A stretch of 64,000 bases of DNA, taken from the NCBI GenBank assembly GCA_020632665.1, contig JACKFC010000004.1, positions 1 to 64,000 of the forward strand, given 5' to 3'. The position numbers were made by a program, and so were the translations under genes. This document shows, in pieces, positions 31,887-42,603 of the stretch. Every line of letters begins with the position of its first letter. Within the stretch, counting starts at the first letter, position 1. This DNA comes from Deltaproteobacteria bacterium (GTDB lineage Bacteria > Myxococcota_A > UBA9042). Below the pieces are notes generated by a model, which had not been told where the DNA came from, made no database searches, and saw nothing but the letters and a program-made list of their open reading frames with translations.

Positions 31887-32656
31887 GCCGTCGCGTGATC
31901 CCGTGCCTGGACGTCAAGGACGGCCGGGTGGTCAAGGGCGTTCGCTTCGAGGGGCTCGCCGACGCCGGTGACCCGGTCGAGTTGGCGCGTCGGTACGACG
32001 CCGAGGGGGCCGACGAGCTCTGCTTCCTCGACGTGACGGCCTCCTCGGATCGGCGCAAGACGCTGGTCCGCCTGGTCGCCGAGGTCGCCCGTGAGCTCTT
32101 CATCCCCTTCACCGTCGGCGGTGGCATCCGCAGCCTCGACGATATGCGGGCGCTGCTCGAAGCCGGGGCAGACAAGGTCTCGGTCGGCACCGCGGCGCTG
32201 CGTGATCCGGCGCTGATCGCGCGCGCGGCGAACGAATTCGGCAGCCAGTTCTTGGTCGTCAGCCTCGACGTCGGCCGCGCGCCCGACGGCAGCCGACGGC
32301 TGACGACGCACGGCGGTCGGGAGACGACCGACGTCCTCGCGGTGGATTTCGCGCGACAGATGGCGGACGCCGGTGCCGGTGAGATCCTGCTCAACGATAT
32401 GGAGCGCGACGGCACCAAGGACGGCTTCGGTGTCGGGCTGCTGCGCGAGATCTCGACCGCGGTCGATATCCCGATCATCGCCTCGGGCGGGGCAGGGCGG
32501 GTCGAGGATTTCGTCGCCGCGGTGCGCGACGGCGGCGCCGACGCGGTCCTCGCCGCCAGCGTCTTCCACTACGGCACGCTGCGGATCAGCGAAGTGAAAC
32601 AGGCCATGGCCGCGGCTGGCATCCCGGTCCGAAGGCCCCTCGGAGTGTCGCGATGA
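31880..32656 (+). CDS. hisF: Imidazole glycerol phosphate synthase, cyclase subunit
   Basis: A (beta/alpha)8 barrel that uses ammonia from HisH to convert PRFAR to imidazole-glycerol phosphate and AICAR. The 258 residues carry the catalytic Asp residues of the family: IPCLDVKDGRVVKG (Asp11 position) and LLNDMERDGTKDG (Asp130 position), plus phosphate-binding VGGGIRS and IASGGAG. Length is normal (about 250-258). The stop overlaps the start of the hisA fusion gene by four bases (ATGA). Confidence 0.97.
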   Translation: MLSRRVIPCLDVKDGRVVKGVRFEGLADAGDPVELARRYDAEGADELCFLDVTASSDRRKTLVRLVAEVARELFIPFTVGGGIRSLDDMRALLEAGADKVSVGTAALRDPALIARAANEFGSQFLVVSLDVGRAPDGSRRLTTHGGRETTDVLAVDFARQMADAGAGEILLNDMERDGTKDGFGVGLLREISTAVDIPIIASGGAGRVEDFVAAVRDGGADAVLAASVFHYGTLRISEVKQAMAAAGIPVRRPLGVSR

Positions 32657-33969
32657 TCCATCCCAGCATCGATCTGCTCGGCGGGCGCGTGGTGCAGCTG
32701 CGCGGCGGCAACCCGGACGATTGCAAGGTCGCGATCGACGACGTGCTCGGCGTCGCCGAGCAATTCCATCGTCACGGCGAGCTCGCCGTCATCGATCTCG
32801 ACGCCGCCCTCGGGCGTGGTGACAACTTGCCGCTGATCGAGGCGCTCTGTGCCCGCTTCGACTGCCGCGTCGGCGGTGGCATCCGCGATCACGAGCGCGC
32901 CGACCGCTTGTTGCGCGCTGGCGCCCGCAAGCTGATCGTCGGGACCAAGGCGACGCCGGAATTCCTCTCCCGCTACCCACGCGAGCGGATGATCGTCGCC
33001 CTGGACGCCAAGGCCGGCCGCGTCGTCGACCACGGCTGGACCCAGACCACGGGCGATCGCGTCATCGACCGGGCCAAGGCGCTCGAGCCCTATTGCAGCG
33101 AGTTCCTCTACACCCTGGTCGACCGCGAGGGCAGCCTGCAGGGCATCGACCAGGACGCGGTGCGCGCGCTGGTCGAGGCCACCAGCAATGTTGTCGTCGC
33201 GGCCGGCGGCATCGCGGCGCTGCCAGAGGTCGTCGAACTCGACCGCATGGGCGCCTCCTGCCAGCTCGGGATGAGCATCTACACCGGCACCATCAGCCTG
33301 ACCGACGCCGTGATGTCGATGCTCGATTGGGGCAAGCACGACGGCCTGTTGCCGGTCGTGGTGCAGGACCAGGGCCGGCAGGTGGTGATGCACGCCTGGG
33401 TCGACCGCGAAGCCTTGGCGATGACCTTGGCGACCGGCGACGGCTGGTATTTCTCCCGCAGCAGGCAGCGGCATTGGCGCAAGGGCGAGACGAGCGGCCA
33501 CACCCAGCGGGTCGCCGCGGTGCGCTACGACTGCGACCGCGACACGCTGCTCTATCGGGTCGAGCAGCAGGGCCGCGCCTGCCACGTCGAGACCCAATAC
33601 GGCTGCTTCGGCGCCCAGGAATTCGGCCTCGAACGACTCGAGGCGACACTCCGCGCGCGGGTCGCCGAGATCCGCGACGGCAGTGCCGCGGCGAACAGCT
33701 ACAGCGCGCGTGTCCTCGCCGAGCCCGGCCTGTGCGAAGCGAAGATCCTGGAAGAGGCGGCAGAGCTGGCCGAGGCCAGCGAGCGGCGCGAGATCATCTG
33801 GGAAGCGGCGGACGTGCTCTTCTTCACCCTCGCCAAGCTGGCCCGTGAGGAGATCCCACTCGCCGCCGTGCTGCGTGAGCTCGAAGGTCGTCAGGGCCGC
33901 CGTCGCGCTGCCGATGGCGGGATGGTCCGCGCCGAGGCGCCTTCGACCGCCGGGGAGGCGAAGCGATGA
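32653..33969 (+). CDS. hisA-hisIE: Trifunctional HisA-HisI-HisE fusion
   Basis: 438 residues containing three enzymes in one chain. Residues 1-226 are a HisA isomerase barrel: IDLLGGRVVQL (Asp7, catalytic base), GGGIRD (74-79), and LDAKAGRVVDHGW (Asp118, expected acid). Residues 231-320 are HisI (phosphoribosyl-AMP cyclohydrolase): SRSRQRHWRKGETSGHTQRV, DCDRD, and Cys310/Cys318 for zinc. Residues 326-415 are HisE (phosphoribosyl-ATP pyrophosphatase): LEEAAELAEA and WEAADVLFF with the Glu/Asp metal cluster. The chain covers steps 2, 3 and 4 of histidine synthesis. It starts as an ATGA overlap with hisF and ends as an ATGA overlap with hisD. Confidence 0.94.
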   Translation: MIHPSIDLLGGRVVQLRGGNPDDCKVAIDDVLGVAEQFHRHGELAVIDLDAALGRGDNLPLIEALCARFDCRVGGGIRDHERADRLLRAGARKLIVGTKATPEFLSRYPRERMIVALDAKAGRVVDHGWTQTTGDRVIDRAKALEPYCSEFLYTLVDREGSLQGIDQDAVRALVEATSNVVVAAGGIAALPEVVELDRMGASCQLGMSIYTGTISLTDAVMSMLDWGKHDGLLPVVVQDQGRQVVMHAWVDREALAMTLATGDGWYFSRSRQRHWRKGETSGHTQRVAAVRYDCDRDTLLYRVEQQGRACHVETQYGCFGAQEFGLERLEATLRARVAEIRDGSAAANSYSARVLAEPGLCEAKILEEAAELAEASERREIIWEAADVLFFTLAKLAREEIPLAAVLRELEGRQGRRRAADGGMVRAEAPSTAGEAKR

Positions 33970-35207
33970 GCGGTATGGCAGGGCAGGGCGCCGATCCGGC
34001 CGCCGTCGCCGCGCTCTTGGCCGAGGTGGAGCAGGATGGCGACGCCGCCATCCGCCGGCTGAGCGAACGCTTCGATGCCGCGGCGCCGGCCTCGCTCCGT
34101 ATCGACGCTGCCGCGCTCGACGCTGCCGTGGCCGGGCTCGATCCAGCCGACCGCGCCGCGCTCGAGCGGGCGCATCGCAATATCCGCGTGGTCGCCGAGG
34201 CGCAGCGCGGTGCTCTCGGTGGGTTTCGGGTCGAAGTCGAGCCCGGCGTCGTCATCGGCCAGCGGGTGATCCCGATCGAACGCGTGGCCTGCTACGTGCC
34301 CGGCGGCCGCCACCCGCTGCCCTCGACCGTCTTGATGACGGTGACTCCGGCCAAGGTCGCAGGCTGTCCCTTCGTCGCGGTCTTTTCGCCGCCGCGCTTC
34401 GGCGGCTCGCCGCATCCCGCGATCCTCGCCGCGGCGCGGATCGCCGGCGCCGACGCGGTCTTCGCCATCGGCGGCGTTCAGGCCATCGGCGCCGCGGCCT
34501 ACGGCTCGGAGACCGTGCCTCGCTGCGATCTCGTCGTCGGGCCCGGGAACGCCTGGGTGACCGAGGCCAAACGCCAGGTCTTCGGCCGGCTCGGCATCGA
34601 CGGCGTCGCCGGGCCTTCGGAGGTGCTGGTGCTCGCCGATTCCAGTGCCGATCCGGAGCGGGTCGCCGCCGACTTGCTGGCCCAGGCCGAGCACGACACC
34701 GACGCCCGCGCGCTGCTCGCCACCACCGATCCGAGCCTGCCGGCCCGCGTCGAGGCGGCCATCGCGCGGCAGCTCGCCGACCTGCCGACCGCCGAGACGG
34801 CGCGGGCCGCGTTGGCAGCGTCGGGAGCCGCGATCGTCGTCGCCGATCGCGACGCGCTCCTCGCGCTCTCGGACGAGAAGGCGCCGGAACACCTGCACCT
34901 GCACCTGCGCGACGCCGCCGAAGTGGCGGACGCCGTCCGCTGCTATGGCGCTGTCTTTGTCGGTGAACACGCGGCCGAGGTCTTCGGCGATTATTGCGCC
35001 GGCAGCAACCACGTCCTGCCCACCGCGGGCGCAGCCCGCTACACCGGTGGCCTCTCGGTGGCGACCTTCTGCCGGCTGGCAGCCTTTCAAGAGATGGACG
35101 CGCACGGCGCGGCGGCGCTCGCCCCGGTGGCGGAGCGAATGGGCCGACTCGAAGGCCTGCCGGCGCACGCCCGCGCTGCTGCGCTGCGGTCCGGACCCGC
35201 GGGCTAG
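33966..35207 (+). CDS. hisD: Histidinol dehydrogenase
   Basis: Zinc- and NAD-dependent last enzyme of the pathway, oxidising L-histidinol to histidine in two steps. The 413 residues show CYVPGGRHPLPST, GGVQAIGAAAYG, VGPGNAWVTEAKR, AQAEHDTDA (His for zinc and catalysis) and KAPEHLHLH, with the C-terminal GSNHVLPT and Gly-rich YTGGLSV. Length is slightly below the common 425-435. It is the last gene of the operon and its TAG shares a CTAG tetranucleotide with the stop of the convergent HD-GYP gene. Confidence 0.97.
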   Translation: MSGMAGQGADPAAVAALLAEVEQDGDAAIRRLSERFDAAAPASLRIDAAALDAAVAGLDPADRAALERAHRNIRVVAEAQRGALGGFRVEVEPGVVIGQRVIPIERVACYVPGGRHPLPSTVLMTVTPAKVAGCPFVAVFSPPRFGGSPHPAILAAARIAGADAVFAIGGVQAIGAAAYGSETVPRCDLVVGPGNAWVTEAKRQVFGRLGIDGVAGPSEVLVLADSSADPERVAADLLAQAEHDTDARALLATTDPSLPARVEAAIARQLADLPTAETARAALAASGAAIVVADRDALLALSDEKAPEHLHLHLRDAAEVADAVRCYGAVFVGEHAAEVFGDYCAGSNHVLPTAGAARYTGGLSVATFCRLAAFQEMDAHGAAALAPVAERMGRLEGLPAHARAAALRSGPAG

Positions 35208-36322
35208 GCTGGGGATGCGGCTGCCTGAACTTCGGCGCTGCGCTCGGCGATCGGTGGGTCGTCGTAGCGATCCTTGATTGCCAAGACCTCGTCGATGTGC
35301 TCCCAGAACACGTCGTAGAGCTGCGGGTCGAAGTGCCGACCACGCCCTTCGAGCATGATCTCACGCGACTTCTCGACGCTGAACGCCGGCTTGTAGCAGC
35401 GCGCCGAGGTCAGCGCGTCGAAGACGTCGCAGAGCGCGACGATGCGGCCCTCGAGCGGGATCTCCTCGCCGACCAAGCCGCGCGGGTAACCCGAACCATC
35501 CCACTTCTCGTGGTGGGTCCAGGCGATCTCGGCGGCGAGCTGCAGCATCTCGGAGGTGCTGCCGTGCAGGATCCGGTAGCCGATCTCGGCGTGGCGCTTC
35601 ATCACGGTGAATTCTTCCGGCGTGAGCTTGCCGCGCTTCATCAGGATCGAGTCCGGGGTGCCGATCTTGCCGATATCGTGCATCGGGCTCGCGATGCGGA
35701 TCTGCTCGGCGCGGTCTTCGCCGAGGCCCAAGTGGCGGGCCAAGAGCTCGCAGTAGAGGCTCATCCGGCGGATGTGGAACGCGGTCTCGTCGCTGCGGAA
35801 TTCCGCCGCGAGAGCGAGGCGCTGGATCGTTTCTTCCCGGCTGCCGTTGAGCTCGTCGCGGATCTGCTCGAGGTCGCGGATGGTCTCTTCCAGCGCCGCT
35901 GTGCGCTCGGCGACGAGCTGCTCCAGGCGCGAGCGGTGGCCGCGGTTCTCGATCTCCAGCGTCCGCCGGCGCAGCGCGTTGGCGACGTTGATCAAGACTT
36001 CGTTGGTCTCGAAGGGCTTGATGATGTAGCCGTAGGCGCCGATGGCCAACGCTGCTTCCGCGATCTCGGGATCGTCGACGCCCGTGACCATCACCGCCGC
36101 GGTATCCGGGTAGTGGCCGAGCACGTGGCGGACCAGGTCGATCCCGCTCTCACCGGGCATATTCACGTCCGAGAGCACGAGATCGAAGCTCTGCTCGGCG
36201 AGCAGGGCGCGCGCGGCCGCGGCAGATTCGGCGATCGTCGTGTCGAAGCCCTGTCGCTTCAGCAGGCGCGCGAGCATGCGCCGAATCAGGTCTTCGTCGT
36301 CGACGATCAGGATGCGGGTCAT
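35204..36322 (-). CDS. Response regulator with HD-GYP output domain
   Basis: 372 residues: a receiver (1-120) with the acidic pair Asp8/Asp9, Asp52 (LSDVNMPGESG) and the Lys in IIKPFE, a coiled-coil linker (about 125-160), and an HD-GYP phosphodiesterase domain (about 165-350). The HD-GYP motifs are complete: HDIGKIG, RHAEIGYRIL, and THHEKWDGSGYPRGL. Complete HD-GYP domains degrade cyclic di-GMP, so this is a likely phosphorylation-controlled c-di-GMP phosphodiesterase. GGAG lies before the ATG. No kinase gene is adjacent; it diverges from the Ppx/GppA gene. Confidence 0.95.
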   Translation of the reverse strand: MTRILIVDDEDLIRRMLARLLKRQGFDTTIAESAAAARALLAEQSFDLVLSDVNMPGESGIDLVRHVLGHYPDTAAVMVTGVDDPEIAEAALAIGAYGYIIKPFETNEVLINVANALRRRTLEIENRGHRSRLEQLVAERTAALEETIRDLEQIRDELNGSREETIQRLALAAEFRSDETAFHIRRMSLYCELLARHLGLGEDRAEQIRIASPMHDIGKIGTPDSILMKRGKLTPEEFTVMKRHAEIGYRILHGSTSEMLQLAAEIAWTHHEKWDGSGYPRGLVGEEIPLEGRIVALCDVFDALTSARCYKPAFSVEKSREIMLEGRGRHFDPQLYDVFWEHIDEVLAIKDRYDDPPIAERSAEVQAAASPA

Positions 36323-36359
36323 GGGGCTCCAGGGGGCGCGTCGCGTCGACGCTGCCAAC

Positions 36360-36388
36360 AGGATGCGGTGACCACAGCGGACTGGCAA
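36360..36388 (-). promoter_or_regulatory. Predicted promoter for the HD-GYP regulator
   Basis: Minus strand: TTGCCA, 17-base spacer, CATCCT, about 38 bases before the ATG. It stands back to back with the predicted ppx promoter. Confidence 0.4.
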
Positions 36389-36400
36389 ATCTTCCGATTC

Positions 36401-36429
36401 TTGTCGCCCCTCGGTGCGTCGGTCATGCT
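36401..36429 (+). promoter_or_regulatory. Predicted promoter for the Ppx/GppA gene
   Basis: TTGTCG, 17-base spacer, CATGCT, about 27 bases before the GTG start. The -10 resembles AATGCT and TATGCT at two other predicted promoters in the window. Confidence 0.4.
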
Positions 36430-36456
36430 CCCGCGGCCCCATCCTCGGGAGGTGCC

Positions 36457-37416
36457 GTGGCAGCAGCCATCATCGATATCGGGTCGTCGTCGGCGGTGGT
36501 GCAGGTCGTCGAGGCGCGCGAGCGGCAGCCGGTCGTCATCGCGCGGCACAAGGTCTCGCTGCGACTCGGTGCGGCGCTGCGCGACGACGGTTGCATCGAC
36601 GAGGACGGACAGCAGCGCACCGACGCCGCGTTCGCCGAGTTCGTCGCGCTCGCCGAACGGCACCAGGCCCCAGTTCTTGCCGTGGCCACCGAAGCGATGC
36701 GACGCGCCGCCAACGCCGAGGCCATCTGTGACGCTCTGCGGCGGCGCCACGGCGTCCGGCTGCAGGTCATCGGTGGCGAAACCGAGGCCGCGCTGGCCTT
36801 CGCCGGCATGCGGGTGCTGCAACCGCTGGGGCCCCTCCTCGGGGTCGACGTCGGCGGTGGCTCGACCGAACTCGTCCATGGCGACGGCGCGACGTTGCAA
36901 GCTGCGGTCAGCCTGCCGCTCGGCGCCGTCACGCTGACCCGGCAACTCGGCCTTGACGCCGAAGTCCGTGGGGCGACCCTGGCGGCCGCGGAGGCGCGGG
37001 TGGCCGAGCTGCTGCTGCCGGTCGTCGGCCGCTTCGTCGGCAAGAGCCAGGCCCTGGTCGGTGCGTCCGGCAGCGCGCAGCGCCTCGGCCGATTGGTGCT
37101 GGCGCGTCGCGGCGACGCTGACGCCGCCTTGCACGGCGCGCGGCTCATGCACGAAGACCTCGGCTGGGCGATCGGCGCCATGGCAAGCCGCGATGCCCGC
37201 GCGCGTCAGCAGCTGCCCGGCATGGACCCGGAGCGCGCCGACGTCCTGCTCGCGGGCGCCCTGATCCTCCGCGCAACGCTGGCCGCAACCGGTGCACGGC
37301 ATCTGGAGGTCGCGCTCTCCGGCATCCGCACCGGGCTGGCGGCCATGGCGCTCGGGCTGCTCCCTCTGGTCGACGGCTTGAGCCCGGCGGCACGGGCGGA
37401 GCGCAGCAGAGATTGA
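36457..37416 (+). CDS. ppx: Ppx/GppA phosphatase family protein
   Basis: A 319-residue member of the ASKHA-fold exopolyphosphatase/guanosine pentaphosphate phosphohydrolase family. The phosphate-binding motifs are IIDIGSSSAVVQVV at the start, IGGETEAALAFAG (about 104-116) and GVDVGGGSTELV (about 127-138). Only the two-domain core is present, with no C-terminal HD-type domain, as in short Ppx proteins. It may hydrolyse polyphosphate or pppGpp; these cannot be told apart here. The start is a GTG after GGGAGG. Its stop codon TGA lies within the -35 hexamer of the predicted promoter for the next gene. Confidence 0.88.
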   Translation: MAAAIIDIGSSSAVVQVVEARERQPVVIARHKVSLRLGAALRDDGCIDEDGQQRTDAAFAEFVALAERHQAPVLAVATEAMRRAANAEAICDALRRRHGVRLQVIGGETEAALAFAGMRVLQPLGPLLGVDVGGGSTELVHGDGATLQAAVSLPLGAVTLTRQLGLDAEVRGATLAAAEARVAELLLPVVGRFVGKSQALVGASGSAQRLGRLVLARRGDADAALHGARLMHEDLGWAIGAMASRDARARQQLPGMDPERADVLLAGALILRATLAATGARHLEVALSGIRTGLAAMALGLLPLVDGLSPAARAERSRD

Positions 37417-37441
37417 CGCAGCGTGGCACGCCGGATACGTA
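37413..37441 (+). promoter_or_regulatory. Predicted strong promoter for the 155-residue unknown protein
   Basis: TTGACG, 17-base spacer, TACGTA. The -35 contains the TGA stop of the Ppx/GppA gene. Between this promoter and the start codon a hairpin GCGCGT-GAG-ACGCGC (37457-37471) can form in the 5' leader. Confidence 0.55.
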
Positions 37442-37485
37442 GGAGATGGCCCCCAGGCGCGTGAGACGCGCTGACGGAGAAAACG

Positions 37486-37953
37486 ATGGATCGAGCAGAC
37501 ATGACCTGGGACGAGACCGTGGTCCCTTACGCCCAGTTGAGCGACTTTCCGCACCCGATGCTGGCTTCGCCGGGCTATTATTGCCTCGTGGCCGCCGAGC
37601 TCGACGCCGACGCCGACCTCTACAAGGGGCTGGAGCTGCTCTTCGTCGCCGGTAGCGGCGAGAGCAACCTGCGTCAGGCCGCCTCGGCGTCGACCGAGGC
37701 TCACGACCGCGCGCTCGCCGCCGCCGAGGCTGCCGGTAAGCAGGTCGTGGTCATGCTGGGCGAGATCACGGACACCAGCCTCGGCCGCAAGACCAAGGAA
37801 TTCCTCCACGACGTCGAGCTCTGCTTGGCCCTGCGCAACGCCCCGAAGGTCAGCCAGGTACCCGCCGATTTCGTCGAGAGCCGCCACCTCAGCGTGGTGA
37901 ATCGTGGCGATTTCGCGCCGCTGAAGTGGCGCTCGCTGATGACGCCCGCCTGA
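37486..37953 (+). CDS. Hypothetical protein, 155 residues
   Basis: I do not recognise this protein. It has no signal peptide or membrane segment and looks like a compact cytoplasmic alpha/beta protein: FPHPMLASPGYYCLVAAELDAD, a helix-rich centre (ASTEAHDRALAAAEAAGKQ), VVVMLGEITDTSLGRKTKE, and a C-terminal part rich in charged residues. The ATG follows GGAG at normal distance. It has a predicted promoter and a leader hairpin, and its last 28 bases overlap the next gene, which suggests that expression of the Rsm22-like protein depends on its translation. Confidence 0.75.
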   Translation: MDRADMTWDETVVPYAQLSDFPHPMLASPGYYCLVAAELDADADLYKGLELLFVAGSGESNLRQAASASTEAHDRALAAAEAAGKQVVVMLGEITDTSLGRKTKEFLHDVELCLALRNAPKVSQVPADFVESRHLSVVNRGDFAPLKWRSLMTPA

Positions 37954-39176
37954 GGCCGCGCCCCGCGAGAGGCGAGGAGGGCCCCGCCCGCCCCGCCCTG
38001 AATCGGCTCGGCGCCTGCGTGCAGGCCTACGTCGCCGCGCGCTACCGCCCACGCGGCGGCGGGAACCTTCCGCCGCCGCGGCTCCATGCCCGCGCGCTGG
38101 CCGACCTCTCCGCCGGCTTCACCCACGACCGCGGCGGGCGCAAGGCCGGCTACCTCTCGGACGCGCGCGCCCGTGCCGCCTACGTCCTCTACTACACCGT
38201 CACCAGCGCTGGCGGCGTGGTCGCGGCGCTCGAGTTGGCCGCTGCGTCGGGGATCCATCCACGACCGGCAGAGGCGGGCACCGCGCTGCGTGTGCTCGAT
38301 ATCGGCGCTGGTAGCCTCGGCGCCAGCCTCGGCGTGGCCGCGCACTTCGAGGGGCGCGCGATCGATGTGACCGCGCTCGACGGCACCGCCGCCGTCCTCG
38401 CCGACGGGGCCGAGATCTTCGGCGCGTTCGCGCCGCAGGTCCGCGTCCGGACCGCGCGCGTCGACCTGCGCGACGTCCACGCCCTGCGCAAGGCGAAGCT
38501 CGGGCAGTTCGACCTCGTGCTCTGCGCCAACGTCCTCAACGAGCTCCCCACCGGCCGGGTCGGCGAGACGGGCGTCGCCGAGCGGCTGCTCCGCACCGTG
38601 ATCCGTGACCATCTGGCGCCAGGCGGCGTGGTCTTGGCGCTCGAACCGGCGACGCGGATGGCCTCGATCGGCCTCATCGCGATGCGTGAGGGCCTCCTTG
38701 CCGACGATTCGGCGCGGGTCCTGGCGCCGTGTACCCACGCAGGATGCTGCCCGCTGGCCGAGCAGCGCCGCGATTGGTGCGCCTTCGAGGTGCCCTGGCT
38801 GCGGCCGGCGGTGATCGCCGCATGCGACGACGCGATCGACCATGCGCGCACGGCGCTCAAGGCGAGCTGGCTGGTCTTGGCCGCGCCCTCGAGCGTGCCG
38901 GAGGCCTCCGACGCAGCCATCAAGTCCGCCGCGCCGCAGGACGAGCGCGTCCGGGTCATCGGCGGCCCGATGCACGCCGGCGGCGTGATGCGGCGCTACG
39001 TCTGTACGGCCGACGGACGTCACGTTGCCGCGGCCCCGGCCGGCGCGCGGGGAGCCACCCCATCGTGGATGCTCGCCCCGGGGCGTGGCACGCTCGGCTG
39101 GATCGCGGCCAACGCCCGTCGCCGCGAAGGACGTGGTGGTGAGGTCGAGATCGACGTCAGTGGGGGCCGGCGATGA
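37926..39176 (+). CDS. Rsm22/METTL17-like methyltransferase-fold protein with Fe-S cysteines
   Basis: 416 residues of the Rsm22 family, associated with the small ribosomal subunit in mitochondria and some bacteria. The SAM-binding motif is VLDIGAGSLGASL (123-135). The family's cysteine pattern is present: Cys269, Cys274/Cys275 and Cys285 in APCTHAGCCPL...DWC, and Cys360 in RRYVCTADG, matching the four-Cys set known to hold a [4Fe-4S] cluster in METTL17. The start is a GTG inside the preceding gene; no other in-frame start precedes the domain. The stop overlaps the next gene as ATGA. It probably acts in assembly of the 30S subunit. Confidence 0.82.
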   Translation: MALADDARLRPRPARGEEGPARPALNRLGACVQAYVAARYRPRGGGNLPPPRLHARALADLSAGFTHDRGGRKAGYLSDARARAAYVLYYTVTSAGGVVAALELAAASGIHPRPAEAGTALRVLDIGAGSLGASLGVAAHFEGRAIDVTALDGTAAVLADGAEIFGAFAPQVRVRTARVDLRDVHALRKAKLGQFDLVLCANVLNELPTGRVGETGVAERLLRTVIRDHLAPGGVVLALEPATRMASIGLIAMREGLLADDSARVLAPCTHAGCCPLAEQRRDWCAFEVPWLRPAVIAACDDAIDHARTALKASWLVLAAPSSVPEASDAAIKSAAPQDERVRVIGGPMHAGGVMRRYVCTADGRHVAAAPAGARGATPSWMLAPGRGTLGWIAANARRREGRGGEVEIDVSGGRR

Positions 39177-39786
39177 GCGGCGAGGTGCGGACAGCGGACG
39201 ATTTCGCCTGGGACCTCGGCGCCGCGCTCGACGGCGATCGCGCGGTGCGATCCGAGAGCGACGCGCTCGCCGGCAAGGTCGTGGCGCTCGTGGTCTGTGG
39301 CGGGATCGCGGCCTACCGCACGCCGGACCTCTGCCGCAGCCTGCGCCGTCATGGTGCCGAGGTGCGCGCCTATTGCACGCCGGCCGCGCTGCAATTCGTC
39401 ACCGAGACGGCGATCGAGTGGACCGCGCTGCGGCCGCCGGTGGTGCGACTCGGCGGCGACGCGGCGCACGTCGAGCAGGCCGACGTCGACCTCTGGCTGG
39501 TGGCGCCTGCCTCCTATTCGACGCTGAACAAGATGGCCGCTGGCATCGCCGACAACGCCGCCACCACCGCCCTCGCCACGGCGATCGGGCGACTGGAGCG
39601 GGGCGCCAGCCGGATCTTGGTCGCGCCGACCATGCACGGCGACATGCTCAACAGCATCGTCCGCGCGAGCCTCGCGAAGCTGGCCAACCTCGGGGTCGAA
39701 GTGATCCCGCCCCGCCCGCGTGACGGCAAGGCGCTGCTGCCGGAGACCGTCGACCTGGTCGCGGCTGTGTTGGCCGCAGCGGCGCG

Positions 39787-39790
<4 letters not shown>
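39173..39790 (+). CDS. CoaC-like flavoprotein (HFCD family) without CoaB
   Basis: 205 residues of the homo-oligomeric flavin-containing Cys decarboxylase fold. Features kept: GGIAAYRTPDLCRSLRRHGAEV (FMN-binding N-terminus), His99 in HVEQADVDLWLVAPAS, STLNKMAAGIADN. Features changed: the PxMNxxM substrate motif is PTMHGDML, with His in place of Asn, and the Cys of the substrate clamp near the C-terminus is replaced in GKALLP. There is no CoaB synthetase domain. The usual role, decarboxylation of phosphopantothenoylcysteine, is therefore doubtful, and a different flavin reaction is possible. It is coupled to the Rsm22-like gene (ATGA) and converges with clpA on a shared CTAG. Confidence 0.8.
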
Positions 39791-42206
<2,416 letters not shown>

Positions 42207-42207
<1 letters not shown>

Positions 42208-42524
42208 CAGTTGGCCTCCACCGTGAGCTTGAGCGGGGCGCCGTTGGCCCGCGCGAAATCCGTGACCTGTGCGGCCTTGGATTCGGCGATATCACGTGCG
42301 TACGTGCCGGCGACGCCTTTGCCCTTATGATGCACCGTGAGCATGATCTGACGCGCCGCCGTGTCGTTGTGGTGGAAGAAGACCCGCAGGATCTCGACCA
42401 CCAATTCCTGGGTCGTGTAGTCGTCGTTGTGCAGGACCACGTCGTAGAGCCGCGGGCGTTTGACCTTGCGGCGCGTCGTGGTGAGGACGCCATCCTGATG
42501 TTCTTCGTCGGACCTGTGCGACAT
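42207..42524 (-). CDS. clpS: ClpS adaptor protein
   Basis: A 105-residue adaptor that hands N-end-rule substrates to ClpA. The substrate-pocket motifs are VVLHNDDYTTQE (Asn and Asp that hold the alpha-amino group), FFHHNDTAARQIM and VHHKGKGVAGTY. The N-terminal 20 residues are a flexible tail. The ATG has GGAG upstream. The stop overlaps the clpA start by one base, so adaptor and unfoldase are made together, as in other bacteria. Confidence 0.96.
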
Positions 42525-42559
42525 CGAGCGCTCCTGCAGCCGGCGGCCGGCGCACCGGC

Positions 42560-42587
42560 ATGGTAGGTGGCGCCGAGATCCTGGCAA
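42560..42587 (-). promoter_or_regulatory. Predicted promoter for clpS-clpA
   Basis: Minus strand: TTGCCA, 16-base spacer, TACCAT, about 36 bases before the clpS ATG. A GC-rich inverted repeat (ccggcggccggcgcaccgg) lies in the leader between it and the start. Confidence 0.4.
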
Positions 42588-42603
42588 GGGCTGCCGGCCG
42601 CGA

